A program made the position numbers and the translations under genes. DNA of 24,026 nt from DASWRT01 sp036403035 (GTDB lineage: Bacteria > Pseudomonadota > Alphaproteobacteria > ATCC43930 > CGMCC-115725), in assembly GCA_036403035.1 (NCBI GenBank), contig DASWRT010000207.1, forward strand, positions 1 to 24,026. Reading direction: 5' to 3'. The notes under the pieces were generated by a model, which was not told the DNA's origin, ran no database searches, and saw only the letters and a list, made by a program, of their open reading frames with translations. The first letter of the stretch is position 1, and each line of letters begins with the position of its first letter. Below are positions 7,603-13,980 of this stretch, in pieces.

Positions 7603-7743
7603 GCGGGGAGAACGGCGGCGCGGGCGCTCCCGTTGCGCGACCAAGAGCTTACCGGGGTAGGATCTTGGCTGACCGATTCCGTCCGCGGGCCTTGACGCGG
7701 CGCCCGGATAACTGTTTCTCCGCTTCCGAAGGGAGACGCACCC
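7603..7743. promoter_or_regulatory. Divergent intergenic region between purD-like gene and class I fumarase
   Basis: The 141-base gap must hold promoters for both flanking genes. On the plus strand TTGACG (7692-7697) is a candidate -35, but no good -10 lies at the right distance. A clear Shine-Dalgarno, GAAGGGAG, precedes the fumarase ATG. No strong palindrome was seen. Confidence 0.35.
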
Positions 7744-9357
7744 ATGGCCGATTTCGAGTTCCACGACCTGTTCCCGAAGACCGAGGACGCGACGCCGTAC
7801 CGCAAGCTGACGGGCGACCATGTCGCGGCCGGGAGCTTCGAGGGCGAGTCCATGCTGAAGGTCGAGCCGAAGGCGCTGACGCTGCTCGCGGCGCAGGCGA
7901 TGGTCGACTGCCAGCACCTGCTGCGTCCCGGCCACCTCGCCCAGCTCCGCGCGATCCTCGACGATCCGGAGGCGTCGCCGAACGACAAGTTCGTCGCGTT
8001 CGACCTGCTGAAGAACGCGAACATCGCCGCCGGCAAGGTGCTGCCGATGTGCCAGGACACCGGCACCGCGATCGTGATGGGCAAGAAGGGACAGCGGGTC
8101 TGGACCGGCGGCGGCGACGCCGCGGCGCTCGCCGAAGGCATCCGCCGCACCTACACCGAGACGAACCTGCGCTACAGCCAGGTCGCGCCGCTCTCGATGT
8201 TCGAGGAGGTCAATACCGGCGACAATTTGCCGGCGCAGATCGAGATCTACGCCGAGGAGGGCGACGAGTACAAATTCCTGTTCGTCGCCAAGGGCGGCGG
8301 CTCGGCGAACAAGACCTTCCTGTTCCAGCAGACGCCGGCGGTGCTGAACCCGGCCTCGCTGGCGAAGTTCGTCGACGAGAAGATCCGCACGCTCGGCACG
8401 GCCGCCTGTCCGCCCTACCACCTCGCGATCGTGATCGGCGGCACCTCGGCGGAGCTGAACCTGAAGACGGTGAAGCTCGCCAGCACCCGTTACCTCGACG
8501 GACTGCCGACCAAGGGGAACAAGTACGGTCAGGCGTTCCGCGACGTCGAGTTCGAGCAGCAGGTCCTTGAGCTGACCCGCCAGATGGGCATCGGCGCGCA
8601 GTTCGGAGGCAAGTATTTCTGTCACGACGTGCGCGTGATCCGGCTGCCGCGCCATGGCGCCAGCGTGCCGATCGGCCTCGGCGTCTCCTGCTCGGCCGAC
8701 CGGCAGATCCTCGGCAAGATCAACGCCAAGGGCGTGTTCGTGGAGGAGCTGGAGGCCAACCCGGCGCGCTTCCTGCCGGATGTCGGGCCGTCGCACCTCG
8801 CCGGCGATGTCGTGCAGATCGACCTCACCCGGCCGATGGACGAGATCCGGCGCACGCTGTCGCAGTACCCGATCAAGACGCGCCTCAGCCTCACGGGGCC
8901 GCTGATCGTCGCGCGCGACGCGGCGCATGCGCGGCTGAAGCAGCGCCTCGACCGCGGCGACGGGCTGCCGGACCATATCCGCAACCACGCGATCTACTAT
9001 GCCGGCCCGGCCAAGACGCCGGAGGGCTACGCGTCCGGCTCGTTCGGCCCGACCACGGCGGGACGCATGGATTCGTATGTCGACCAGTTCATGGCGGCCG
9101 GCGGCAGCTTCGTCACCCTGGCCAAGGGCAACCGCAGCGCCGCCGTCCGCGACGCCTGCAAGAAGCACGGCGGGTTCTATCTGGGCTCGATCGGCGGCCC
9201 GGCGGCCCGGCTCGCGCAGGACTGCATCAAGAAGGTCGAGCTGGTCGACTTCCCGGACCTCGGAATGGAGGCGATCTGGCGCATCGAGGTCGTCGACTTC
9301 CCAGCCTTCATCGTCGTCGACGACAAGGGGAACGACTTCTTCGCCGGCCTGAGCTGA
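7744..9357 (+). CDS. Class I fumarate hydratase ([4Fe-4S], single-chain)
   Basis: A 537-residue enzyme of the TCA cycle interconverting fumarate and malate. It has the single-chain FumA/FumB architecture, with the alpha-type N-terminal domain fused to a beta-type C-terminal domain. Likely cluster ligands are C103 (PMCQDTGTA), C222 (TAACPPYH) and C316 (GVSCSADRQ); each is offset by two from the E. coli FumA cysteines as I recall them. The C-terminal domain contains GPTTAGRMDSYVDQF and the KGNRS segment. GGGAGA upstream supports the ATG at 7744. The exposed cluster of this class is oxygen- and superoxide-sensitive, which matters because a cluster-free fumarase is encoded 2 kb downstream. Confidence 0.95.
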   Translation: MADFEFHDLFPKTEDATPYRKLTGDHVAAGSFEGESMLKVEPKALTLLAAQAMVDCQHLLRPGHLAQLRAILDDPEASPNDKFVAFDLLKNANIAAGKVLPMCQDTGTAIVMGKKGQRVWTGGGDAAALAEGIRRTYTETNLRYSQVAPLSMFEEVNTGDNLPAQIEIYAEEGDEYKFLFVAKGGGSANKTFLFQQTPAVLNPASLAKFVDEKIRTLGTAACPPYHLAIVIGGTSAELNLKTVKLASTRYLDGLPTKGNKYGQAFRDVEFEQQVLELTRQMGIGAQFGGKYFCHDVRVIRLPRHGASVPIGLGVSCSADRQILGKINAKGVFVEELEANPARFLPDVGPSHLAGDVVQIDLTRPMDEIRRTLSQYPIKTRLSLTGPLIVARDAAHARLKQRLDRGDGLPDHIRNHAIYYAGPAKTPEGYASGSFGPTTAGRMDSYVDQFMAAGGSFVTLAKGNRSAAVRDACKKHGGFYLGSIGGPAARLAQDCIKKVELVDFPDLGMEAIWRIEVVDFPAFIVVDDKGNDFFAGLS

Positions 9358-9384
9358 GCGGCGGAGATCAAACGGCGCGGCGCC

Positions 9385-9448
9385 CCCTCCTCGCAGGCAG
9401 CAAGGGAGGGAGTCGCCGATGCGTCGTCCTGCCGGGGATGAACCCCGG
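9385..9448. repeat. Two short hairpins between class I fumarase and sigma factor gene
   Basis: CCCTCC (9385-9390) can pair with GGAGGG (9405-9410), and CCGGGG (9432-9437) with CCCCGG (9443-9448) around ATGAA. They lie in the 131-base gap between the genes. They could end the fumarase transcript or sit in the leader of the sigma factor mRNA; no T-run supports an intrinsic terminator. No convincing ECF-type promoter was found: GGAACC at 9461-9466 is too close to the start and lacks a matching -10. Confidence 0.35.
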
Positions 9449-9488
9449 TGCGGGCGCGTAGGAACCGCATGCGGCGGGTGAACCTTTG

Positions 9489-10034
9489 GTGGCTCCGGTC
9501 GAGATCGATCTCGCGGCGCTGACGCGCGGTGAGAAACCGGCATGGGATGCGTTCGTTCGGCGCTTCGCGGGGCTCGTTCTCGCGGCGGTGCGGCCTGTCG
9601 CCCGCGACGGCATCGACGCGGACGATCTGTTGCAGGAGGTCTTCGCCCGGTTGTGCAAGGACGACTACCGGCTGCTCAAGACCTATGACCCGACGCGCGC
9701 GGGGCTGACCACGTGGCTGACCATCGTCGCGCGCAGCACCGCCCGCGACGCGCTGCGCCGCCGCCGCATCGCAGGCGTGCCGATCGAGGACGTGCCGGAG
9801 GAGGCGTTCGCGACGCCGCCGGCCGAGCCGGTCGAGAAGATGCGCCTGCCGATGGAGCTGCTGTCGCCGCGTCAGCGTGACGTCTTGACGATGATGTACG
9901 GGCGCGAGATGGACGTCGTCGAGATCGCGAGCAGCCTCGGGATCGAGGCGCAGACGGTCCGCAGCATGCACCACAAGGCGATGCTGAAGCTGCGCGCCTA
10001 TTTCGCCGCGGCGGAAAACAGGGAAAAATCATGA
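9489..10034 (+). CDS. ECF-family RNA polymerase sigma factor
   Basis: A 181-residue sigma-70 family factor of the short extracytoplasmic-function type, with only regions 2 and 4. Region 2 carries DADDLLQEVFARLCK and WLTIVARSTARDALRRRR for core binding and -10 recognition. Region 4 carries LSPRQRDVLTMMYGREMDVVEIASSLGIEAQTVRSMHHKAMLKLRAYF, a helix-turn-helix for the -35 element. The start is uncertain: GTG at 9489 is preferred, and TTG at 9486 is in frame one codon earlier; GGCGGG lies upstream. The next two genes encode a membrane-anchored anti-sigma-like protein and a periplasmic protein, so the regulon is probably envelope-related. Confidence 0.9.
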   Translation: MAPVEIDLAALTRGEKPAWDAFVRRFAGLVLAAVRPVARDGIDADDLLQEVFARLCKDDYRLLKTYDPTRAGLTTWLTIVARSTARDALRRRRIAGVPIEDVPEEAFATPPAEPVEKMRLPMELLSPRQRDVLTMMYGREMDVVEIASSLGIEAQTVRSMHHKAMLKLRAYFAAAENREKS

Positions 10035-10085
10035 TGGTTGGGGATGCGAACACCCCCGCAACCGTATAACGCGCCGGAGAGTGCG

Positions 10086-10682
10086 ATGACCGACGACCGG
10101 GGAATTGGGAACGCGAAGCAGCAAGAAGCTGCCGATGCGCTGCTGTGGCGGCGCTGGCGGGAGGCTTGCGACGTAGCCGGCGACGACGGAACGCCGGACT
10201 TCATGGCGTTGGCGGCGCTGGCCGAGGGACGTCTCGGCGACGCCGAAGGGCAGGTGGTACATGCTCGCGCCCTCGCGCTCGATACGGCGCTGGCCGACGA
10301 CGTCGCCGCCGCGCAGGAGTTCGCCGGGCGGCTCGACGCCTTGCCCGCGGTCGATCCGCGGGTGATCGAACGCGCCGCCGCCCTCGTGCCGGCCGCCGTG
10401 GCGCCGAGCGCCGAGATCCACGCCTTCCGGCCCCGCCCGGCGGCCGACCGCGACATGCAGCGGCTGCCGTTCTCGCCGGGCCGGGCGGTGCGTTGGGCGG
10501 CGCTCGCGGCAAGCCTCGCCTTCACCAGCTATCTCGGGTTCTCGCTCGGCAGCGACGCCTATTCCAACCTGCTTGGGTCGGATGCAGTCGCTGTGCAGGG
10601 CAGCGGCGGCAACGGGCTGAACGAACTGATCGACCCGCCTTCCGGCGTGTTCTCCGGCCTCTCCGACGTCGCCGGCGCGTGA
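10086..10682 (+). CDS. Putative single-pass anti-sigma factor
   Basis: A 198-residue protein with a cytoplasmic N-terminal domain, one transmembrane helix (about residues 134-155, AVRWAALAASLAFTSYLGFSLG) and a short periplasmic tail rich in Gly and Ser. DFMALAALAEGRLGDAEGQVVHARALALDTALADDVAAAQEF (about 39-79) resembles the helical segment of ZAS-type anti-sigma factors, but the zinc ligands HxxxCxxC are absent. GGAGAG six bases before the ATG at 10086 selects this start over an in-frame ATG at 10038. Position after the sigma gene (51-base gap) and before a periplasmic protein supports the role; no specific family was recognised with certainty. Confidence 0.7.
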   Translation: MTDDRGIGNAKQQEAADALLWRRWREACDVAGDDGTPDFMALAALAEGRLGDAEGQVVHARALALDTALADDVAAAQEFAGRLDALPAVDPRVIERAAALVPAAVAPSAEIHAFRPRPAADRDMQRLPFSPGRAVRWAALAASLAFTSYLGFSLGSDAYSNLLGSDAVAVQGSGGNGLNELIDPPSGVFSGLSDVAGA

Positions 10683-10695
10683 TCGAGCCCCGTTT

Positions 10696-11187
10696 ATGAG
10701 ACGCCGTCTGATCTGGGCCGCGCTGGCCCTTTCGCTCGCGCTGAACGTCTTCTTCATCGGCGGCGCCGTCTGGATCCGGATGCACGTGCCGCATCATCCG
10801 GGCGGCGGGCCGTTCGCCGGCGTGCCGCCGCGCGAGCGGGTCGAGGCGGTCGCCCGCGACCTGTCGCTGGACGCGGCGCAGCGTAGCGCCTTCGACCGGT
10901 TCATCCGCGAGACGCGGCAGGAGACGAAGCAGGTTCGGGAAGCGAACCAGAAGCTGGGCGACGCGGCCTGGGAGGAGATGGCGAAGCAGCAGCCGGACGA
11001 CGATCTGCTGCATCGCCTCTTCGACGAGATATCCGCCAACCGGCGCGAGTATCAGACCGGGATGACCCGCTCGCTCCAGGACTTCCTCGGCAAGCTGTCG
11101 CCGGAGCAGCGCCGGCATTTCGTCGAGCTTGTCCGGGACCGTCAGGACCATCACGGCCCGCCGCTGCTGCGGCAGCTCTTGCAGTAG
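10696..11187 (+). CDS. Periplasmic Spy/CpxP-like (metal-resistance family) protein
   Basis: A 163-residue exported helical protein. An uncleaved signal anchor or signal peptide occupies about residues 4-27 (RLIWAALALSLALNVFFIGGAVW). Two LTxxQ-like motifs, LSLDAAQR (about 57-64) and LSPEQRR (about 134-140), mark the Spy/CpxP/CnrX-type superfamily, whose members act as periplasmic chaperones or metal sensors. A His cluster (HVPHHPGGG) follows the membrane segment and could bind metal. The gene begins 13 bases after the anti-sigma-like gene, so the three genes look like one operon; it may be the sensor that releases the sigma factor. That is inference from context. Confidence 0.8.
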   Translation: MRRRLIWAALALSLALNVFFIGGAVWIRMHVPHHPGGGPFAGVPPRERVEAVARDLSLDAAQRSAFDRFIRETRQETKQVREANQKLGDAAWEEMAKQQPDDDLLHRLFDEISANRREYQTGMTRSLQDFLGKLSPEQRRHFVELVRDRQDHHGPPLLRQLLQ

Positions 11188-11194
11188 CCCGGCC

Positions 11195-11214
11195 ATGCCG
11201 GCCATGGCACGGCA
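11195..11214 (+). terminator. Hairpin after the sigma operon, possible terminator
   Basis: ATGCCG (11195-11200) and CGGCAT (11209-11214 region) pair around a 9-base loop, eight bases after the stop of the periplasmic protein gene. No T-run follows, so a transcript end here is tentative and the fumarase downstream could be read through. Confidence 0.3.
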
Positions 11215-11293
11215 TCCGCCTTCCCGGCGTTTCCTATCGTGACCTGGGGCGGACAGGCGCGGTTCCCGCCCGGCATTTATTTGGGGCACGGCG

Positions 11294-12703
11294 ATGGCGG
11301 ACAGGAACGACGGCGCCGCGACGCGGCGGGAAAGCGACACGATGGGCACCGTCGAGGTGCCGGCCGAACGCTACTGGGGCGCGCAGACGCAGCGCTCCCT
11401 CCAGAATTTCCGCATCGGCGGGGAGCGGATGCCTCCCGCCCTCATCCGCGCGCTCGGCATCCAGAAAAAGGCGGCGGCGCTCGCCAACATGGCGCTGGGC
11501 GCGCTCGACCGGCGGCTGGGCGAGGCGATCGCCGCGGCGGCGGACGAGGTGATCCAAGGCAGGCTCACCGACGAGTTCCCGCTGGTCGTGTGGCAGACCG
11601 GGTCGGGCACGCAGACCAACATGAACGCCAACGAGGTGATCGCGATCCGCGCGATCGAGATGCTGGGCGGCGCGCGCGGCTCGAAGGAGCCGGTCCACCC
11701 CAACGACCACGTCAACAAGGGGCAGTCCTCGAACGACGCCTTCCCGACGGCGATGCACATCGCCGCGGTCGAGGAGGTCCATCGCCGGTTGCTGCCCGCG
11801 CTCCGGCACCTGCACGGCGCGCTCGCGGCCAAGGCGGCGGAATTCGCCGACATCGTCAAGATCGGCCGGACCCACCTCCAGGACGCGACGCCGCTGACCC
11901 TGGGTCAGGAGTTCGGCGGCTACGCGCGGCAGGTCGAGCTGGGGATCGAGCGGGTCGAGGCGTGCCTGCCGCGGCTCTACCCGCTGGCGCAGGGCGGCAC
12001 CGCGGTCGGCACCGGGCTCAACGCCCAGAAGGGCTTCGCCGAGCGGTTCGCTCAGGAAGTCGCGGGGCTCACCGGCCAGCCCTTCGTCACGGCGCCGGAC
12101 AAGTTCGAGGCGCTGGCCGCGCATGACGCGCTGGTCGAGCTGTCCGGCGCTCTGAATGTCCTCGCCGCGTCGCTGATGAAGATCGCGAACGATGTCAGGT
12201 GGCTCGGTTCGGGGCCGCGCAGCGGGTTGGGCGAGATCCGCCTGCCGGAGAACGAGCCCGGCTCGTCGATCATGCCGGGCAAGGTCAACCCGACCCAGGC
12301 CGAAGCGATGACGATGGTGTGCGCGCAGGTGATGGGCAACCACGTCACCGTGACGATCGCCGGCAGCCAGGGCAATTTCGAGCTGAACGTCTACAAGCCG
12401 GTCATCATCTTCAACGTGCTGCAATCGCTGCGGCTCCTCGCCGACGCCTGCGAGAGCTTCACCGACAATTGCGTCGTCGGGATCGAGGCCAACCGCGACC
12501 GGATCAGGCAGCTCGTCGAGCAGTCGCTGATGCTGGTGACGGCGCTCAACCCGCATATCGGCTACGACAAGGCGGCGAAGATCGCGAAGAAAGCGCATGC
12601 CGAGGGCACGACGCTCAAGGAGGCCGCCGAGGCGCTGGGCTTCGTCGGTGCGGAGGATTTCGACAAGTGGGTGCGACCGGAGGACATGACCGGGCCGACA
12701 TAG
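11294..12703 (+). CDS. fumC: Class II fumarate hydratase
   Basis: A 469-residue homotetrameric, iron-independent fumarase of the aspartase/fumarase superfamily. Visible signatures are WQTGSGTQTNMNANEV (100-115), HPNDHVNKGQSSND (135-148), GRTHLQDATP with H194, and the superfamily loop GSSIMPGKVNP (323-333) with catalytic Ser at 324. H194 and S324 are each offset by six from E. coli FumC residues 188 and 318 as I recall them. The ATG at 11294 gives the usual length; an internal ATG at 11342 (MGTVEVPAERYWG) also fits many homologues. It follows the ECF module on the same strand after 106 bases and is followed by a ribbon-helix-helix gene 22 bases on. Confidence 0.96.
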   Translation: MADRNDGAATRRESDTMGTVEVPAERYWGAQTQRSLQNFRIGGERMPPALIRALGIQKKAAALANMALGALDRRLGEAIAAAADEVIQGRLTDEFPLVVWQTGSGTQTNMNANEVIAIRAIEMLGGARGSKEPVHPNDHVNKGQSSNDAFPTAMHIAAVEEVHRRLLPALRHLHGALAAKAAEFADIVKIGRTHLQDATPLTLGQEFGGYARQVELGIERVEACLPRLYPLAQGGTAVGTGLNAQKGFAERFAQEVAGLTGQPFVTAPDKFEALAAHDALVELSGALNVLAASLMKIANDVRWLGSGPRSGLGEIRLPENEPGSSIMPGKVNPTQAEAMTMVCAQVMGNHVTVTIAGSQGNFELNVYKPVIIFNVLQSLRLLADACESFTDNCVVGIEANRDRIRQLVEQSLMLVTALNPHIGYDKAAKIAKKAHAEGTTLKEAAEALGFVGAEDFDKWVRPEDMTGPT

Positions 12704-12725
12704 CCTCCGGCGGGCGGTCCCGGCG

Positions 12726-13013
12726 ATGATCCGAAAGCGATCGGTCCGCATCGCCGGGCACCGCACCAGCATTTCGCTGGAGGAGGAGTTCTGGGCCGAC
12801 CTCGCGTCGGTCGCGGCGGCGCGCGGCGTTTCGATCAACGCCCTCGTCACCTCGATCGACGCCGCGCGCGGCGGCAATCTGTCGAGCGCGCTGCGCCTGT
12901 TCGTACGGCAGTGCTACCGCGACGGCGAACTGCCCGCGGCGGAGCTGGCGACGCAGACAGCGGATGCCGGTGCCGATGCCGCCGGTCCGGTCACGCCGCT
13001 CCGTATTTCTTGA
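12726..13013 (+). CDS. Ribbon-helix-helix domain protein (RHH_4 type)
   Basis: A 95-residue protein matching the alphaproteobacterial RHH_4 family: RKRSVRIAGHRTSISLEEEFWADLASVAAARGVSINALVTSIDAARGGNLSSALRLFVRQCYRD covers almost the whole domain. The ribbon strand RTSISLE would contact DNA as a dimer if it acts as a repressor; no target is known. The C-terminal 25 residues are an Ala-rich tail. It lies 22 bases after fumC and is probably co-transcribed with it. Its last 23 bases overlap the end of the convergent hydrolase gene. Confidence 0.88.
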   Translation: MIRKRSVRIAGHRTSISLEEEFWADLASVAAARGVSINALVTSIDAARGGNLSSALRLFVRQCYRDGELPAAELATQTADAGADAAGPVTPLRIS

Positions 13014-13863
13014 ACCACGCCTGAAGGCGCTGCCAGCCGTCCTTCGCCGCTTCCGGCCGGTAGCTCGGCCGGTAATCGGCGTTGAAGCCGTGCGGCGTGT
13101 CCGGATAGACGTTCAGGTCGCAGGTCTTGCCGGCCGCCTTGCAGGCGTCGCGCATCTTGTCGACGGTATCGACCGGAATGCCCTGGTCGGCGCCGCCATA
13201 GAGGCCGAGCACCGGGCATTTGAGGTCGGCGACATGGTCGAGCGGGTGACTCGGCCGGTTCTCGGTCGTCGGCCCGGTCAGGGCTCCGTACCATGCGACC
13301 GCCGCCTTGAGGTTGGGGTTGTGCTCGGCGTAGAGCCACACCTCGCGTCCGCCCCAGCAGAAGCCGGTGATGCCGAGCCGGTTCGTGTCGCCCTTGCCGC
13401 TCGCCTTGGCGAAGGCGACGGTCGAGTCCAGGTCAGACATGACTTGGCCGTCCGGTACCTTCGAGGCGACCTGCTGCGTGATCTGCTGCGAGTCCTGGAG
13501 CTTCGACACGTCGCCCTGGCGCGCGTACAGCTCGGGCGCGACGGCCATGTAGCCGAGCTTGGCGAAGCGGTGGCAGACGTCCTTGATGTGCTCGTGGACG
13601 CCGAAGATCTCCTGGACGACGAGCACCACCGGAAACGGCCCGCCGCCGGCCGGCATCGCCCGGTAGCCCGGGATCGTGCCGTCCTTCACCGGGATCTTGA
13701 CCTCGCCCGCCTCCAGCCCGCTCGTGTCGGTCGTGATCGTCTGCGCCGAGACCGGCTGCACTGCGAGCGCGAACCCGGTTGCAAGGCTCGTCACCATCAT
13801 CTCGCGCCGGCTGAAATCCAGCTTCGGCAGCAGGCTCTTGCGGTCGTTCTCCAACCCGTCCAT
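12991..13863 (-). CDS. Tat-exported dienelactone hydrolase family protein
   Basis: A 290-residue alpha/beta hydrolase. The N-terminus has a twin-arginine signal, SRREMM (18-23), a hydrophobic stretch and a VSA cleavage site near residue 40, so export by Tat is predicted. The mature part shows VVLVVQEIFGVHEHIKDVCHRFA and ITGFCWGGREVW with nucleophile C169, GGADQGIP with D226, and DTPHGF with H258: the Cys-Asp-His triad of dienelactone hydrolases. GGAGGG six bases upstream selects the ATG at 13863 over those at 13869 and beyond. The natural substrate is unknown; there is no aromatic degradation cluster nearby. Confidence 0.9.
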   Translation of the reverse strand: MDGLENDRKSLLPKLDFSRREMMVTSLATGFALAVQPVSAQTITTDTSGLEAGEVKIPVKDGTIPGYRAMPAGGGPFPVVLVVQEIFGVHEHIKDVCHRFAKLGYMAVAPELYARQGDVSKLQDSQQITQQVASKVPDGQVMSDLDSTVAFAKASGKGDTNRLGITGFCWGGREVWLYAEHNPNLKAAVAWYGALTGPTTENRPSHPLDHVADLKCPVLGLYGGADQGIPVDTVDKMRDACKAAGKTCDLNVYPDTPHGFNADYRPSYRPEAAKDGWQRLQAWFKKYGAA

Positions 13864-13980
13864 CGGCATCCCTCCAACCTTCTTCGGGCGGCAGCGGTCC
13901 CGCCGCAGCACGTATCGCCACGGCGGACCGGCAACAGACGCCACCGGCGCCGTTCCATTCCCTCCCGCGGTGCGGCGGGC

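Noticed and set aside
9461..9466. GGAACC as an ECF-type -35 for autoregulation of the sigma factor
   Set aside because: It lies only about 23 bases before the start codon with no CGT-type -10 at the expected spacing. The similar GCGGTTCC before fumC (11259-11266) points the other way.
7603..9543. Very long minus-strand open frame continuing upstream of the purD-like gene, opposite the class I fumarase
   Set aside because: The product is Arg/Asp/Leu/His-rich without family character, and the plus strand carries an unmistakable fumarase with intact cysteine ligands. High GC removes stop codons from the antisense frame. Only the segment up to 7602 is a real gene.
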